Of a stretch of DNA of 50,417 nucleotides, positions 27,701 to 37,925 are shown piece by piece. The notes under the pieces are model-generated. The model ran no database searches and had not been told where the DNA came from. It saw only the letters and a program-made list of their open reading frames with translations. The position numbers and the translations under genes were made by a program. This DNA is from Pseudomonadota bacterium (GTDB taxonomy: Bacteria; Myxococcota_A; UBA9042; GCA-2863065). Location of the stretch: positions 1-50,417 of the forward strand of contig SXOO01000075.1 in the NCBI GenBank assembly GCA_005776725.1. Reading direction: 5' to 3'. Every line of letters starts with the position of its first letter. Position 1 is the stretch's first letter.

Positions 27701-30700
27701 GGATGGTGTCCCCGCGTTGGCTCCCGACGTGGCGGCGTTGTCGGACGCGGTGATCGCGCACGTCGAGGGCTTCCTGCTCACCGCCGACGAGGCGCACCGC
27801 ACCCGCGCCCGCGAGCACGTCTACTCAGCGATGACCTTCGTGTCGCCCAGCGACGCGCCAGGCGTGTCATCGGGCCGCGGAGCCTACGCTGTGGTCAGCG
27901 CGCTGGGCGGGCGACAGTGGACAGACAGCCTGTTCGGGAAGACCTCGGCGGTTCAGGGAGGGCGCCTCGCGCTGGCGCTGTTGGCCTTCTCCCGGGTGGA
28001 CAACACGCAGAACTGGACGTCCTTCGCCAACGAGCTGCGCAACTCCGTCTATCGCCGCCTCAACCCCATCGACGGGTCCCCGGCCGCGGGCTGGGTCGCC
28101 GAGAGCTGGGACCTCCGGGCCGACGTCGCGGCCGGCGTCGACGTCCTGCCGGCGCTCGCCGCTCGGGTCACCGCGGAAGGCCAGGGCGCGCTGGTCTCCT
28201 CCGTGGACGTCTCCACCCTCGCCGGGCTCTCCGTGCGGCTGGCGGTGGGGGGCACCATCGGGTCGCCGAAGTTCAACGCCGTGACCTATGCGGTGTCGGC
28301 CCAGATCACACCGCCCACCCCCACGCGTCCGTTCTTCGTCAGCGCCGGTAACCTCCCCGCTGCGCCCGACTTCGTTCGCGCGGGGGGCGCCACGCTCAAC
28401 GCCACCAGCGACCTCGACACCGCGGCGAGCGGGTGGCAGTACTTCGCGGACCTCCAGCTCGTGGCGATCAAGGTCGCGCCCAGCGCCGCCTCGGTCCTGG
28501 TGGAGCTCGGCTACCCAATCCCAGACAAGGACAAAGACGGCTATCCCGCCAACGTCGACTGCGACGACGCCCTCGGCAGTATCCACCCGGGGGCGCTCGA
28601 GACCTGCAACGCTCGCGACGACGACTGCGACGGCGACACAGACGACCCGGACGCCACGGGGATGCAACGATGCGGTATCGGCGGCTGCGATCACGAGGAG
28701 CCGAAGTGTCTGCTCGGCGTCCAGGTGCCCTGCGACGCGCTGGCAGGGAAGGCCGACGAGTCGTGCAACGGGATCGACGACGACTGCGACTCCTTCACGG
28801 ACGAGCAAGTGGGGCTGATCGCGTGCGGCGTGGGTGCCTGCAAACACTTCATCGACGCGTGCGGCGGCTGTGACCCGTTCAAGGGCAAGGACGACGAGTC
28901 GTGCAATGGGATCGACGACGACTGTGACGGGGAGACGGACGAGACACCGGGGACGGTGCTCTGCGGAGTTGGCGCCTGCGAGCGGCTGATCAGCATCTGC
29001 GCGACGTGCGAGCCCGACGTCGGAGCCATGGAAGAGGTCTGCAACCTCGCCGATGACGACTGCGACGGCCAGACGGACGAGGACCTCCCCACGGTCCCGT
29101 GCGGCACCGGCGCGTGCCAGCACCAGATCCCTCAGTGCGGGAGCTGCGACCCGCGCGCCGGCCAGAAGCCGGAGACTTGCAACCTGGTCGACGACGACTG
29201 CGATGGCGAGACCGACGAAGGGACGCCTACCATCACGTGCGGCGAGGGGGTTTGCGCACGACCGATCCCGGCGTGCCAGGAGTGCGCCCCGCTGACGGGC
29301 TCATCGCTGGAGGTGTGCAACGGCCAGGACGATGACTGCAACGGCGCCACCGACGACGCGGCGGGCGTGAAGCCCTGTGGCACAGGGGCCTGCTATCGGG
29401 AGATCCCCAAGTGCGAGGCGTGTGACGGCTCGCTGGGCAAGAGCGACGAGGTCTGTGACGGCTTCGACAACGACTGCGACGGGCAGACCGACGAGCTCAC
29501 GGGACAAGCCATCTGCGGCCTGGGCAACTGTGCGCACCCCGTCAACGGGTGCAGTGAGTGCGACCCGGGCGAAGGAGCCGTGGCCGAGACCTGCAACAAC
29601 CAGGACGACGACTGTGATGGGGCCACCGACGAGCCCGACGATCTCGGCGTGTTCAGCTGTGGGCACGGAGTGTGTGAGAGAGAGCTGCCGCTGTGCTCAG
29701 CGGGGGCCGCCACGTCGTGCGACGCCACCCTTGGCGCGGGCTCGGAGCTCTGCAACGGCCAGGACGACGACTGTGACGGCGTCACCGATGAGGACGTGGT
29801 GGAGTGGACCTGCGGGACTGGCGCGTGCGCCCAGGTGATCGCCGGTTGCGACGATCCGTCGGTCTGTAAGCCTCTGGCTGGCGCGAAACCGGAGACCTGC
29901 AACGGCAAAGACGACGACTGCGACGGCGAGACAGACGAGGAGCTCGGCTACATCACATGTGGAGAGCTCATCGGTTGCCCTCAGGCCCTCCCGAAGTGCA
30001 TCGGCGGCGCGCCGGTGCAGTGCAACCCCAACGGCCTCGCACCCGAGATCTGTGACGGGGCGGACAACGACTGCGACGGGATCACCGACGAGAACCAGCC
30101 CGTCGTCTCCTGCGGCGTGGGGATCTGCTCCAAGACCCTGCCGGGGTGCATCGGCGGCGTGCCCACCCACTGCGACCCCCTCGAGGGAGCCGGGAGCGAA
30201 GACTGCAACTTCGTGGACGACGACTGCGACGGTCAGACCGACGAGTCCTCACCCGAGCTCAGCTGCGGGGAGGGGATCTGCGCGGTCACGATCTCGGGTT
30301 GCCTCAACGGCTTCCCGAAGCCGTGTGTGCCCAACGACATCGGCAAGCCCGACGTTTGTAATCTCCTGGACGACGACTGCGACGGCGAGACCGATGAGGG
30401 CCAGGGCAGCATCACGTGCGGCACCGGCGAGTGCCGGAGAGAAGTAAACCTCTGCGTCGACGGGGTCACCCAGAGCTGCGACGAGCAGACGGGACAAGCG
30501 CCCGAGCTGTGCAACGAGCTCGACGACGACTGCGACGGAGAGACCGACGAGGAGCTCGGGACAGTCCCCTGCGGCCTCGGGGAGTGCGCCCGCGAGCTGG
30601 CCGCCTGCATCGAAGGGGCCCCGCCGGCGTGTGACGCGTTCGCGGGCCTCACGCCTGAGATCTGCGACGGCAAAGACAACGACTGTGACGGAGAACCCGA

Positions 30701-30974
30701 CGACTCCCTGGGAGACCTGAACTGCCCGAAGCCGGAGGGGGTGGTCAAGATCCCGGCCTGCATCGGCGGGGTCCCGTCCACCTGCGACACCGAGCTCCCC
30801 ACCGATGGCACCGACGCCACCGACGCCACCGACGGAGCCGACGGAGCCGACGGAGCGGTTGGTCCCCGAGGGGCGCCGGCCGGGGACGGCTGCGGGACCG
30901 GAGGACGGGGACACCCCGGCCTGCTCCTCGTCGCGCTCCTCTGCCTCGCGCCGCGCAGGAGGCGTGCGTGCTGA
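24711..30974 (+). CDS. giant surface protein with MopE-type repeats and MYXO-CTERM-like tail
   Basis: A 2,087-residue protein with signal peptide [18 protein letters not shown]. Residues 20-520 look like repeated beta-sandwich, possibly carbohydrate-binding, domains (for example [10 protein letters not shown] and [13 protein letters not shown]). Residues about 520-890 contain a CARDB-like segment ([17 protein letters not shown]) and further beta structure, and about 890-1230 are helical, perhaps an alpha/alpha barrel. [16 protein letters not shown] starts an array of 15 units of the form C(N/D)xxD(D/N)DC(D/N)xxTD(E/D), known from copper-binding MopE and probably also suited to calcium. A Thr/Asp/Ala/Gly linker leads to a C-terminus of GCGTGG, a hydrophobic helix and RRRR, which fits a MYXO-CTERM-type sorting signal. 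ATG 24711 begins the signal peptide. The last seven bases overlap selB. Confidence 0.85.
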   Translation: MFGATLAVSLLVSGTALAQVYEFTGATDGWSAGACGALSNTTGSSAQLTVTCLAPSILSPTLSLDAAANRVLTVAVSSDVTQTVDLRFTAAGVEHRVRRAFTIEGHTLTRAHRVNLAAIAAWSGTVTRVVLELPDADKGVLQFDRIAFDGVPWRRGFSFERAGDLEGWRGSDTISGLTVSGGAISGTANLISSTKPRLEAPAWFLVESRDARTLSMRYKATSPNPTQSLRVWWGTESAPTLNVSRSTAVAITADGTWRTVHLELYAHAKWRDRVVAFWVQPFDTAENGATFAFDDIAFEHAIDVTTPASAAGFTATGIDGLRVSDGALRGVITAASTASITIPTVASAGLYNRLVVAGTFDAGLPCTFAAAFRVSGGAFTTLGATPNCEGQRFVAVLDVGSNGAWTGKIDALRIDLPGSASGRRSFALDRISLQHGAASPELASVTVSSPLTVGESVVVRAVVENRGTEALTGAKVVIGGTPEVLPTLAPFTSATVTRTLGTQTSCGATDYASITVTGQFTGSPGAWTQSISVSPRWLDAAPSLPSAVPPAGAAATSQVLDRVVLLENDRVRFVLLQDPCLGGYGRLQLYGALGGAWVKVADKVGLGRVVVEEAGVVTALELTAITPTPLGTVGNTSAVEGDASITTELGTEWSFGWTFTLATGQTSVHAKLVARPSKASGLRVLAMGLDLPGSGDALLGGVDFTSGEPSGGSRAIVGEDATRRTVDPALVTLPAMAVQGALTAGVAWLPGQTWLTGKIGVAPSFLSAVGGPHRFEVLVPPPPQGVTNGGTVAPATTPVGAAQDVAVEARFFVRSEPLAEAALKGFWEAFGTPTAVAPDSNTALLRVRTALASAYVSGSGWVTRTGAVPRAFGDVAVAAALIADQASDPTLSAHVGAASALPASADWVLGSDHPGLEAPWRLGGFDSLVPAWAAIQGALAASPGLLDGTDGTAGLALRTARLARFARLTGYAAAETLAKQRLGELLAAKRPRGGLLADGVPALAPDVAALSDAVIAHVEGFLLTADEAHRTRAREHVYSAMTFVSPSDAPGVSSGRGAYAVVSALGGRQWTDSLFGKTSAVQGGRLALALLAFSRVDNTQNWTSFANELRNSVYRRLNPIDGSPAAGWVAESWDLRADVAAGVDVLPALAARVTAEGQGALVSSVDVSTLAGLSVRLAVGGTIGSPKFNAVTYAVSAQITPPTPTRPFFVSAGNLPAAPDFVRAGGATLNATSDLDTAASGWQYFADLQLVAIKVAPSAASVLVELGYPIPDKDKDGYPANVDCDDALGSIHPGALETCNARDDDCDGDTDDPDATGMQRCGIGGCDHEEPKCLLGVQVPCDALAGKADESCNGIDDDCDSFTDEQVGLIACGVGACKHFIDACGGCDPFKGKDDESCNGIDDDCDGETDETPGTVLCGVGACERLISICATCEPDVGAMEEVCNLADDDCDGQTDEDLPTVPCGTGACQHQIPQCGSCDPRAGQKPETCNLVDDDCDGETDEGTPTITCGEGVCARPIPACQECAPLTGSSLEVCNGQDDDCNGATDDAAGVKPCGTGACYREIPKCEACDGSLGKSDEVCDGFDNDCDGQTDELTGQAICGLGNCAHPVNGCSECDPGEGAVAETCNNQDDDCDGATDEPDDLGVFSCGHGVCERELPLCSAGAATSCDATLGAGSELCNGQDDDCDGVTDEDVVEWTCGTGACAQVIAGCDDPSVCKPLAGAKPETCNGKDDDCDGETDEELGYITCGELIGCPQALPKCIGGAPVQCNPNGLAPEICDGADNDCDGITDENQPVVSCGVGICSKTLPGCIGGVPTHCDPLEGAGSEDCNFVDDDCDGQTDESSPELSCGEGICAVTISGCLNGFPKPCVPNDIGKPDVCNLLDDDCDGETDEGQGSITCGTGECRREVNLCVDGVTQSCDEQTGQAPELCNELDDDCDGETDEELGTVPCGLGECARELAACIEGAPPACDAFAGLTPEICDGKDNDCDGEPDDSLGDLNCPKPEGVVKIPACIGGVPSTCDTELPTDGTDATDATDGADGADGAVGPRGAPAGDGCGTGGRGHPGLLLVALLCLAPRRRRAC
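28540..30715 (+). repeat. coding array of 15 MopE-type repeats
   Basis: Fifteen in-frame copies of an acidic Cys motif such as [14 protein letters not shown] are spaced roughly 110-190 bases apart. The DNA copies have diverged but keep the gacgactgcgac core. The variation between copies ([30 protein letters not shown]) argues for an old array, not a recent expansion. Confidence 0.9.
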
Positions 30975-32914
30975 TCGTCGGGACCGCCGGACATATCGAC
31001 CACGGGAAGACCTCGCTGGTCGGTGCGCTCACGGGTATCTCCACGGACCGACTGAAGGAGGAGCAGGCGCGGGGGATCTCCATCGAGCTGGGCTTCGCCT
31101 ACATTGATCTCGCGGGCACGCGGTGCGGCATCGTCGACGTGCCGGGCCATGAGCGGTTCATCCGCCAGATGATCGCCGGCGCCACCGGGATCGATCTCGT
31201 CATGCTGGTGGTGGCCGCTGACGAAGGCGTCATGCAGCAGACGCGTGAGCACCTCGACGTGTGTCGGCTCCTGGGCATCACGCGGGGCTTCGTGGTGCTG
31301 ACCAAGACAGACCTCGTGGACGCCGACTGGATGGAGCTCGTGGAGAGCGACATCGCCACGTTCGTGCGCGGCACCTTCCTCGAGGGCGCCCCAATCGTTC
31401 GGTCGGCCGCGGCCGCCGGCGGCGTCGCCACTGCTGGAGGAGTCGCCGCGGTCCGTGCCGAGCTGGAGCGTCAGGCCGCGCTGTCGCTGGAGGCGGGGCG
31501 CGCCGCGCGGGCCGAGCTCCCGTTCCGGCTTCCGGTCGACCGCGTGTTCACGCTTCGCGGCTTCGGCACCGTGGTCACCGGTACCGTGGCGTCCGGTCGG
31601 GTCGCGGCGGGCGACAACGCCGTGTTGCTGCCTGGGGGACGCGCCGCGAAGATCCGGGGGATCGAGTCGCACGGACGCAGCGTGGACGTCGCGCACTCGG
31701 GGATGCGTGCGGCGTTGAACCTGCCCGGGCTCGACAAGGACCAGGTCGAGCGTGGGGAGGTGGTGGCCCACGCGGGTGCCCTGGCAAGCTCACACCTCCT
31801 GGACGTGGACCTCGAGATCCTGGGCCACATCGGCAAGTTCGTGGAGAACCAGGCAAAGGCGCTGGTCCACGTGGGCACAGCGCAGGTCACAGGCACCGTG
31901 ATCCTGCTCGACGCCGAGGTCGCCGAGCCCGGCGAGACCCGACCGGCCCAGCTTCGCCTCGACCGGCCCGTGGTGGCTCTCGGGGGCGATCGGGTGGTCC
32001 TGCGAGGCTTCGAGCAGTTCGAGCACTACGGCACCACGTTCGCCGGCGGGCGGGTCCTGCACCCCACGCCGATGAAGCACCGGGCGAACGACGCCTCCGT
32101 GTTGGAGGCGCTGGCGTGCTTGCGGTCTGGCGCCGGCGCCGCGGCGGTCGCCCTCCGGGTCGCGGGCGTCGACGGTCTCTCCGTGGACGCCGTCGCGCAG
32201 GTGCTGGGCGTGCCGCGCGGCGCGGCGGACGACGCGCTGTCATCGCTGATCGGCGCGGGCCAGGCGTTCGAGGTGGTTCTGGACGGACAGCGCCGAGTCA
32301 TCGACGGACCCGCGTTCGAGGGCCTGCTCCAGCGAGCCCTGGATCGCCTGGCCGCGTATCACGTCGCCTGGCCGCACCGGCTCGGGATGCCCCGGGCGGA
32401 GCTGAGGACTCAGGTTCGCGCAGACCTCTCGCCGAAGGTCTTCACAGAGCTGCTGCTCGTGCTGGAACGGCGCAACGCGGTGGCGGCAGACACGGGCTCA
32501 CGGGCGCGGCTCTCTACGTTCCGGCCCACGCTCGGTCCGGTGCTCGAGCGCGCGCGGGCGGCGGTGCTCGAGCGCCTCGATCTCACGGGATACTCCACCC
32601 CGTCCGACGAGGAGCTCGTGGCGGACACTCCGGGTGTTGGGGCGGCTGACGTCAAAGAGGTGCTCGACCTCCTCATCGACGAGGGCCTGGTGGTGAAGCT
32701 CGAGGGCAACCTCCTCTTCCACCGTCGTCACCTGGATCGCCTCGTGGTGGAGGTCACGGCGTGGATCCGGGAGCGGGGCGAGCTGAGCACGCCCGAGCTG
32801 AAGGAGCTCACCCAGGCTTCCCGGAAATACACGGTGCCGCTGGGCGAGTGGCTCGACGCGACGCGCGTTACGGCGCGCTTCGGGGACGTCCGGCGGCTTC
32901 GGGGGACTGCATGA
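30968..32914 (+). CDS. selB: selenocysteine-specific elongation factor SelB
   Basis: A 648-residue translation GTPase that brings Sec-tRNA to UGA codons with a SECIS element. The N-terminal GTPase shows [10 protein letters not shown] (G1), the [12 protein letters not shown] switch region, DVPGHE (G3) and TKTD (G4). Two beta-barrel domains follow ([18 protein letters not shown]), and residues about 370-648 form the winged-helix domains that bind SECIS in SelB ([30 protein letters not shown]). The length and ending are full. The GTG start lies inside the last codons of the surface-protein gene (7-base overlap) and the stop overlaps the next ATG (ATGA). The gene implies selenoproteins and selA, selC and selD elsewhere in the genome; none is visible in this window. 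Confidence 0.93.
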   Translation: MLIVGTAGHIDHGKTSLVGALTGISTDRLKEEQARGISIELGFAYIDLAGTRCGIVDVPGHERFIRQMIAGATGIDLVMLVVAADEGVMQQTREHLDVCRLLGITRGFVVLTKTDLVDADWMELVESDIATFVRGTFLEGAPIVRSAAAAGGVATAGGVAAVRAELERQAALSLEAGRAARAELPFRLPVDRVFTLRGFGTVVTGTVASGRVAAGDNAVLLPGGRAAKIRGIESHGRSVDVAHSGMRAALNLPGLDKDQVERGEVVAHAGALASSHLLDVDLEILGHIGKFVENQAKALVHVGTAQVTGTVILLDAEVAEPGETRPAQLRLDRPVVALGGDRVVLRGFEQFEHYGTTFAGGRVLHPTPMKHRANDASVLEALACLRSGAGAAAVALRVAGVDGLSVDAVAQVLGVPRGAADDALSSLIGAGQAFEVVLDGQRRVIDGPAFEGLLQRALDRLAAYHVAWPHRLGMPRAELRTQVRADLSPKVFTELLLVLERRNAVAADTGSRARLSTFRPTLGPVLERARAAVLERLDLTGYSTPSDEELVADTPGVGAADVKEVLDLLIDEGLVVKLEGNLLFHRRHLDRLVVEVTAWIRERGELSTPELKELTQASRKYTVPLGEWLDATRVTARFGDVRRLRGTA

Positions 32915-35118
32915 GCTCGTCCCGACAGGCGCTCCAGGCCCTATACGGGGTCTTTCACGAGGCGGTAACGCGAGGCGAGCTGCGCGTGGTCGCCCTCGAG
33001 GGTCTCCCGCGTGAGCCGGGCCTTGCCCTTACGCGAGAGCTCGCGCAGCTGCTCCAAGGCGCGGGTAGACGCCTGGCGGTGGTCGAAGCTGACCTCGACC
33101 GCCAGAACCCAGTGGTAGCCGCCATTCGGCGACGCTTCGCGCTGGGCGAGGGGGACGCGCGCGAGCTGCTGAGGCGCGGCCTCACGGGCCTCGTCACCCC
33201 CGCGCGTGTGGATGACGCCGTGCGCCTGCTCGCGGGGCTCGTGGGCGCCGTCCGCGACGACGCGGGCGCCCAGATCCCGGGGCTGGAGCCCGCCGTGGTC
33301 GGGAGCGAGCGCTTCCAGTCGCGGGCGGTCAAGACAGCGCTCAATCTCCTGCGCTACGACCTCTCACGTACGCCACACCTCTTCGTCGTGCCGGCCAGTC
33401 CCTCAGCTCGGGTAGGACTGGACGTCACGACCCAGCTGCTGGCGGAGCTCCGCGACCGCCCGGGCGTCCTCGTGGTCATCGGCGCCGCGCCTGACCTCGG
33501 CACATCTGCGTCCGTGGTGCGGGTGGACGCAGCGCCACCGCGGCCTCTGGCGCCGGAGACACCGCCGCCCATGGCGCCAGAGACACCGCCCAAGCCCCAG
33601 CGGCCGCCAACGGTGCCGGTGATCGCCGCGGTGACCGTGGCGGCGCCGTCCCAAACCCCGGCCGCCGCCCCACCTGCCATCGAGCAGCCCACGGTCGTGG
33701 CGACGGCCCCGATGGCAGTAGCTACGCAGGGTGCGGCGGAGACCTGGGCACGCGCCCACTTGGGCACCGCCGCGCCACCGGGAGCGGTGTACCGCGCCGC
33801 GGCGGACTGGCTGGCCACCCACGACAAGGCCGCGATGGAAGAGCGCGCACGGCACCTCGAGCTCGGAGACCGCCCAGAGGCCGCGGCCGAGTGCCTCCTC
33901 GAGCTGGAACACCGGCTAGACCGCGAGACGGCGACGCGCGCCCTGGCGCTGGTCCCCCGCGGCCACTTCACCCTGGGTGGACGCGTCGCTCGTGCGGTGG
34001 CCCGGATCGCGGTCGACTACGAGGACGGCGCGCTCCTGGGGGCCGCCATCGAGTGGCTCGACATGGCACCGCTGAGCGTTCTGGCGGCTCGCTACGTGGG
34101 CCGCGGAGCGCCGCTCGGCTGGTGGCTCCGCTCCAAGGAGGCCACCACAGACTCCGCCGCCGGCAACACGGACAGTCTGGAGGACACCCTCTGGTGGGTG
34201 GCGGCCCGTATGGGCGACGCGGACCCCGCTGCCCTCGAGGCCTCAGTCGCGCGCGTAGAGAACGCCCTCCGTGGGGCCCGGAGCCGCGTCAACGACCACC
34301 TTGTCGGGCGGCTCGTCAGCGCGCTCGCCGAGCTGCGCTCGGCCGAGGGTCGCCTCGAGCCCGCAGCCGGCCTCTTCGAAGAGGCCATCGCGCTGCTCGA
34401 CTCCGGGTCTTCGGCCTCCGCGGCGGCGTGGCTGGGCTTGCACGCAGTGCGACGCGCTCGCGGCGAGGCGCAGGCCGCCGACGAGGCCCTTGCGCGGGCG
34501 CTGGAGTCAGCGCCGGCCGACCACCCGGTTACGGCTCGGGCCACGCTCGCAGAGGTGGGCCAGCTCGTGCTGTTGAACCGTGTGGCCGAGGCCGAGCGCC
34601 GCCTGGAGGCCAGCCCTGAGCTTCCGGCCGTGGCCACCGAGCGCCTGATCACGCGCGCCGCCCTCGAACGACGCCACGAGCTGGCGGCAGAGGCCGTGAC
34701 GCGAGCCCGCGTCACCGGCCACCCGTCCTCGCTTGCGGGCGCCCTGCTCGTGAGCGCACGGACGCGCACGGTCTCTTTGTTCACCTCCGGTGGGGCCTCG
34801 GGCCACGACGCCGCCTTGGCGGAGCTGAGGGAGGCGGCGTCTCTCCTCACCGGCTGCGGCCGCCGGCGTGAGCTGCTGGAGGTCCTGGATGCGCTCTCGG
34901 CGTGCGCCCTAGAGGCCGGGGTCACCGGAGAGGCACGCGAGACCGCAGTGCGGGCCGAGGCCCTTCGGGCGCAGCTCGTGCCGCAGCGCGACAGGGCCCT
35001 CCGCGAGGCGCGGACCATCCGCCGAGAGTACGTGACGTCGCCGATCGCGGCCCAGGACGTCACCAACATCTTGGCCCAGTTGAAGGGTCCAGCACGGAAG
35101 TCGCGCGTGGATCTCTGA
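32911..35118 (+). CDS. TPR-like protein of unknown function, coupled to selB
   Basis: A 735-residue protein. The first 200 residues are alpha/beta and vaguely like a P-loop NTPase without its motif (LRVVALEGLPREPGLALTREL, then LAVVEADLDRQNP). A Pro/Ala/Thr-rich linker spans about residues 205-270 and includes two APETPP copies. The remaining 460 residues are helical repeats of TPR type (GRLEPAAGLFEEAIALLDSG; ADEALARALESAPADHPVTA; LELGDRPEAAAECLLELEHRL). There is no signal peptide or membrane segment, so it is probably cytoplasmic. It is translationally coupled to selB through an ATGA overlap; a link to selenoprotein synthesis is possible but unsupported otherwise. Confidence 0.65.
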   Translation: MSSSRQALQALYGVFHEAVTRGELRVVALEGLPREPGLALTRELAQLLQGAGRRLAVVEADLDRQNPVVAAIRRRFALGEGDARELLRRGLTGLVTPARVDDAVRLLAGLVGAVRDDAGAQIPGLEPAVVGSERFQSRAVKTALNLLRYDLSRTPHLFVVPASPSARVGLDVTTQLLAELRDRPGVLVVIGAAPDLGTSASVVRVDAAPPRPLAPETPPPMAPETPPKPQRPPTVPVIAAVTVAAPSQTPAAAPPAIEQPTVVATAPMAVATQGAAETWARAHLGTAAPPGAVYRAAADWLATHDKAAMEERARHLELGDRPEAAAECLLELEHRLDRETATRALALVPRGHFTLGGRVARAVARIAVDYEDGALLGAAIEWLDMAPLSVLAARYVGRGAPLGWWLRSKEATTDSAAGNTDSLEDTLWWVAARMGDADPAALEASVARVENALRGARSRVNDHLVGRLVSALAELRSAEGRLEPAAGLFEEAIALLDSGSSASAAAWLGLHAVRRARGEAQAADEALARALESAPADHPVTARATLAEVGQLVLLNRVAEAERRLEASPELPAVATERLITRAALERRHELAAEAVTRARVTGHPSSLAGALLVSARTRTVSLFTSGGASGHDAALAELREAASLLTGCGRRRELLEVLDALSACALEAGVTGEARETAVRAEALRAQLVPQRDRALREARTIRREYVTSPIAAQDVTNILAQLKGPARKSRVDL

Positions 35119-35119
35119 C

Positions 35120-36067
35120 GTGGGCGGGCGCGCCCCGAGCCCCGCCTCTGCCCCAGGGCTCCGCTTCGGAATCCCCGTGACCGAAGCGCTCGAGCTGGTG
35201 AGGTCGGCGCCGCTACCCGGCATCTCCGAGGCCTTCGCAACGCGCGCGTTGACTCGTCTGGCCCGCGGGGCAGACGCGCGCTGGCGAGTCGACGGCGAGC
35301 TGGGGTGTGCGGCGGGCGTGGTCATCGACACCTGCGCGTCGCGCGACGATGTGGCTGATCTCCTCACGCTCGGGGGCCACCCGGAGCGGCTCTCTGCCCG
35401 CGAGGTGACCCTGCTCATCCGCGGCGCAGAATCCGTGGTAGCCGGGGGGCGCCGCGGGGCCTTGGAGGTGGCGCTGACGCCACGGGTCGCCGCCAGCTGG
35501 GGGCCCGTGCTCCAAGGCGAGGGATACGTCGGTGAGTACACCATTCATGCCATGGAGCGGCCCGGGACGCTCGAACAGCCGCGTCCGCTCCCGCCGGGCC
35601 TGCGGTGGGAGCCCGCGACGGTGGCGAGAGCGGCGGCGTATCACCGCGTGGCGTCAGAGACCTTGCTGGAGGTCCCCGGCTCGATGGTCGTCGAGCTCGA
35701 AGAGTTCATCCTCGCGTTGCAGGCGCCAGAGCGACCGGCCCTGCTGCTCATGAGGGACGAGGAGGTCTTGGGGTTTGTGCGCGTCACGCGCGGCGCCGCC
35801 GTGGCGGAGCTCAGCGCTCTGGGGCTCGTCCGCCACGCCCGGGGCCGCGGCCTCGGGGATGCGCTGGTGGAGGCCGGCGTGGCGCTGGCCACCGACCCGA
35901 TGGGCACAGTGGCCGGGGGTCACCACCCGTCGACACCGCCGGAGCGCATCCGGCTCGACGTAGTGGCTTCGAACCAGAGCGCCACACGGCTCTACCTGCG
36001 CCACGGCTTCGTGGTGGTCGCAGAGACGCCAGTGGTGCGGAAGGCGCTCCCGCGCCTGACCCGCTAG
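35120..36067 (+). CDS. GNAT-family N-acetyltransferase
   Basis: A 315-residue protein whose C-terminal half (about 155-310) is a GNAT fold. LLLMRDEEVLGFVRVTRGAAV is the central sheet, HARGRGLGDALVEAGV is the acetyl-CoA-binding loop (motif A, RxxGxG type), and LDVVASNQSATRLYLRHGF is motif B. The N-terminal half (LGCAAGVVIDTCASRDDVADLLTLGGHPERLS) may be a second, decayed GNAT unit. The acceptor is unknown. GTG 35120 lies two bases after the preceding stop, so it probably belongs to the selB transcript. The downstream gap of 134 bases contains a weak promoter candidate. Confidence 0.8.
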   Translation: MGGRAPSPASAPGLRFGIPVTEALELVRSAPLPGISEAFATRALTRLARGADARWRVDGELGCAAGVVIDTCASRDDVADLLTLGGHPERLSAREVTLLIRGAESVVAGGRRGALEVALTPRVAASWGPVLQGEGYVGEYTIHAMERPGTLEQPRPLPPGLRWEPATVARAAAYHRVASETLLEVPGSMVVELEEFILALQAPERPALLLMRDEEVLGFVRVTRGAAVAELSALGLVRHARGRGLGDALVEAGVALATDPMGTVAGGHHPSTPPERIRLDVVASNQSATRLYLRHGFVVVAETPVVRKALPRLTR

Positions 36068-36097
36068 CCATAGGTGGAGCGACAGACCGTCGTACAG

Positions 36098-36125
36098 TTG
36101 TTTTCTGCCGGGAAGGGCGTATGCA
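36098..36125 (+). promoter_or_regulatory. weak promoter candidate for the methyltransferase gene
   Basis: TTGTTT (36098-36103) and TATGCA (36120-36125) are 16 bases apart, 77 bases before the ATG. Three consensus matches in the -10 make this tentative. Confidence 0.22.
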
Positions 36126-36201
36126 CCAAAATCGCGTTTGTGGGCCCGAGCGGTTCACAATCCACCCACGGACGTGAGTCCCATCGGGCGAACACCCGGA
36201 G

Positions 36202-37743
36202 ATGTCCTTGAGCGAAGCGCCTCCCCCCCACCACGAGGTCCCCTACCCAGGGGGAGCCTATCCGGAGACCCACCCGTCTCACCTCTACACGCTGGGGCGA
36301 CTGCTCGGCCTCGACACGGCGCACCCTCGCCAGTGCAGATATCTGGAGCTCGGGTGCGGTAACGGCTCGAACCTCTGGTCCATGGCAGAGCTCTGGCCGG
36401 AGGCCGAATTCGCGGGGATGGACCTGTCGGCGCGCCAAATCGCCCATGGACGGGAGGTGGCGGAGGCGGCAGAGCTCACCAACCTCTCACTCGTGCACGC
36501 CGACATCCTCGACTACGAACCCGAGGGCGACTTCGACTACATCGTCGCGCACGGCGTATATGCGTGGGTGCCCGGGGCGGTGCAGGAGCGAATCCTCGCG
36601 CTCGTCGCCAAGTGCCTGCGACCCAACGGCATCGCGTACGTGAGCTACAACGCGCTGCCCGGTTGCGTCTTCCGAAAGATCAACCGCGATCTCGCCCACT
36701 TCCACGCGGCGGCGATCCACAATCCCTGGGACCGGATGAAGCAGGCTCGGGCCATCGTCGAGTTCGTGTCCGAATCCGTGCCGGAGTCGTCAGCGATGTA
36801 CCGCGGAGTCATGGCCGGGGAAACGGAGCGGCTTCGCAGCGTCACCGACGACTACCTGCTCCACGACGACTTCGCCGAGTTCAACACCCCCCTCTACTTC
36901 CACGAGGTCGTGAACCAGGCGGCCAAGCACGGGCTCAGCTACCTCGGCGATGCGGCGTTCGAAGACACGCAGTACGTCAATGTCTCGGAGACGGTGAAAG
37001 AGCGCCTCCGCCCCGCGGGGCGGCTTCGGTACGAGCAGTACCTCGACTTCATCACCGGGCGCGCTTTCCGGAAGACGCTCCTGGTACACGCGCACCACGA
37101 TCCGAGCGGCGGGGTGGTCAAGAGCGTGGTGGAGTCCACCTCGTTGCGGACGCGGCTGAAGCCCGCCTCCGAAGCTCCCGACCTTCGGTCGACGAGCCCC
37201 GAGAAGTTCAACGCCCCAACGGGCTTGGTCCTGTCGATGACGGCGCCGGTGGCCAAAGCCGCGCTCGTCCTCCTCGCGGCTCGCGGGGCAGGGCCCACGC
37301 CGTTCTCCGTGCTCGTTGACCTGGCCCGGGCGGCCGCGGGCTCGCTGGCGCCGCGTAGCGAAGACGCGGCCGAGCTAGCTGACCTGCTGATGGATCTCTA
37401 TGGCGGCGGGGCGATTGAGCTGGTCGGTCCCCATCCCGCGGTGGCCACTCGAGTCGGAGCACGCCCACGGGCCCCCCGCGTGGCGCGCCACCTGACGCGG
37501 CTCGGCCCCGGAACCGTGAACCTGCTCCACGAGAACATCAGGATCGACGAGATGTTCAATCGGGCCGTGCTGTCGCTGGTCGACGGAGAGAACGACCTCC
37601 ACACGATCGCGGAGATCCTGCGCCCCGCGGTGGTCGCGGGCGCCCTCCGCTTCCCTGCGGACCAGACGACTCTGGAGGCGGCGGTGCAGAACGCGCTCGC
37701 GATGCTCTGCGGCAACGGACTGCTGCACGCCGAAGAGGGCTGA
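36202..37743 (+). CDS. class I SAM methyltransferase with regulatory domain (PKMT-like)
   Basis: A 513-residue SAM-dependent methyltransferase. Residues 40-200 are the Rossmann fold with motif I YLELGCGNGSN (47-57), acidic SAM-binding FAGMDLSARQI and LSLVHADILDYEP. Residues about 215-310 resemble the methyltransferase regulatory domain (DDYLLHDDFAEFNTPLYFHEVV, then GLSYLGDAAF). The last 200 residues look like the C-terminal winged-helix part found in rickettsial protein-lysine methyltransferases (VNLLHENIRIDEMFNRAVLSLVDG). A protein-lysine methyltransferase is therefore a reasonable guess; the target is unknown. The start ATG has GGAG directly against it, an unusually tight spacing. No operon partner is evident. 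Confidence 0.82.
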   Translation: MSLSEAPPPHHEVPYPGGAYPETHPSHLYTLGRLLGLDTAHPRQCRYLELGCGNGSNLWSMAELWPEAEFAGMDLSARQIAHGREVAEAAELTNLSLVHADILDYEPEGDFDYIVAHGVYAWVPGAVQERILALVAKCLRPNGIAYVSYNALPGCVFRKINRDLAHFHAAAIHNPWDRMKQARAIVEFVSESVPESSAMYRGVMAGETERLRSVTDDYLLHDDFAEFNTPLYFHEVVNQAAKHGLSYLGDAAFEDTQYVNVSETVKERLRPAGRLRYEQYLDFITGRAFRKTLLVHAHHDPSGGVVKSVVESTSLRTRLKPASEAPDLRSTSPEKFNAPTGLVLSMTAPVAKAALVLLAARGAGPTPFSVLVDLARAAAGSLAPRSEDAAELADLLMDLYGGGAIELVGPHPAVATRVGARPRAPRVARHLTRLGPGTVNLLHENIRIDEMFNRAVLSLVDGENDLHTIAEILRPAVVAGALRFPADQTTLEAAVQNALAMLCGNGLLHAEEG

Positions 37744-37790
37744 GCTCGCTGCTCCGCTGGTGCGCGTGTGCCCCCCTGGGGTGGGCGGAA

Positions 37791-37893
37791 AGCTCCCCGG
37801 CCCGGTTCACCTCCGCGCTCGCGCGCTCGGTTGAATGTTGGGCCCGGGGCAGCAGAGCTCCCCGGCCCGGTTCACCTCCGCGCTCGCGCGCTC
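37791..37893 (+). repeat. two copies of a 38-base direct repeat, period 65
   Basis: The same 38 bases occur at 37791-37828 and 37856-37893, beginning AGCTCCCCGGCCCGG and ending CGCTCGCGCGCTC. Each copy is followed by GG and TGAA, so that TTCACC inside the repeat can pair with GGTGAA (copy 2) or GGTTGAA with a bulge (copy 1). The pair lies between the methyltransferase stop and the cytochrome start and may act as a terminator or protein-binding site. Confidence 0.85.
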
Positions 37894-37925
37894 CGGTGAA
37901 AAATTCGAAGGAAGAACACCGCAAT

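Noticed and set aside
28540..30715. Regularly spaced repeats that could suggest a CRISPR array
   Set aside because: The repeats are in frame, diverged and separated by coding sequence with conserved Cys; no cas gene or identical repeat of CRISPR length is present.
30968..36067. A selenoprotein gene or tRNA-Sec near selB
   Set aside because: I found no in-frame TGA followed by a continued conserved frame, and no tRNA-like cloverleaf in the gaps. The peroxiredoxin uses Cys codons.
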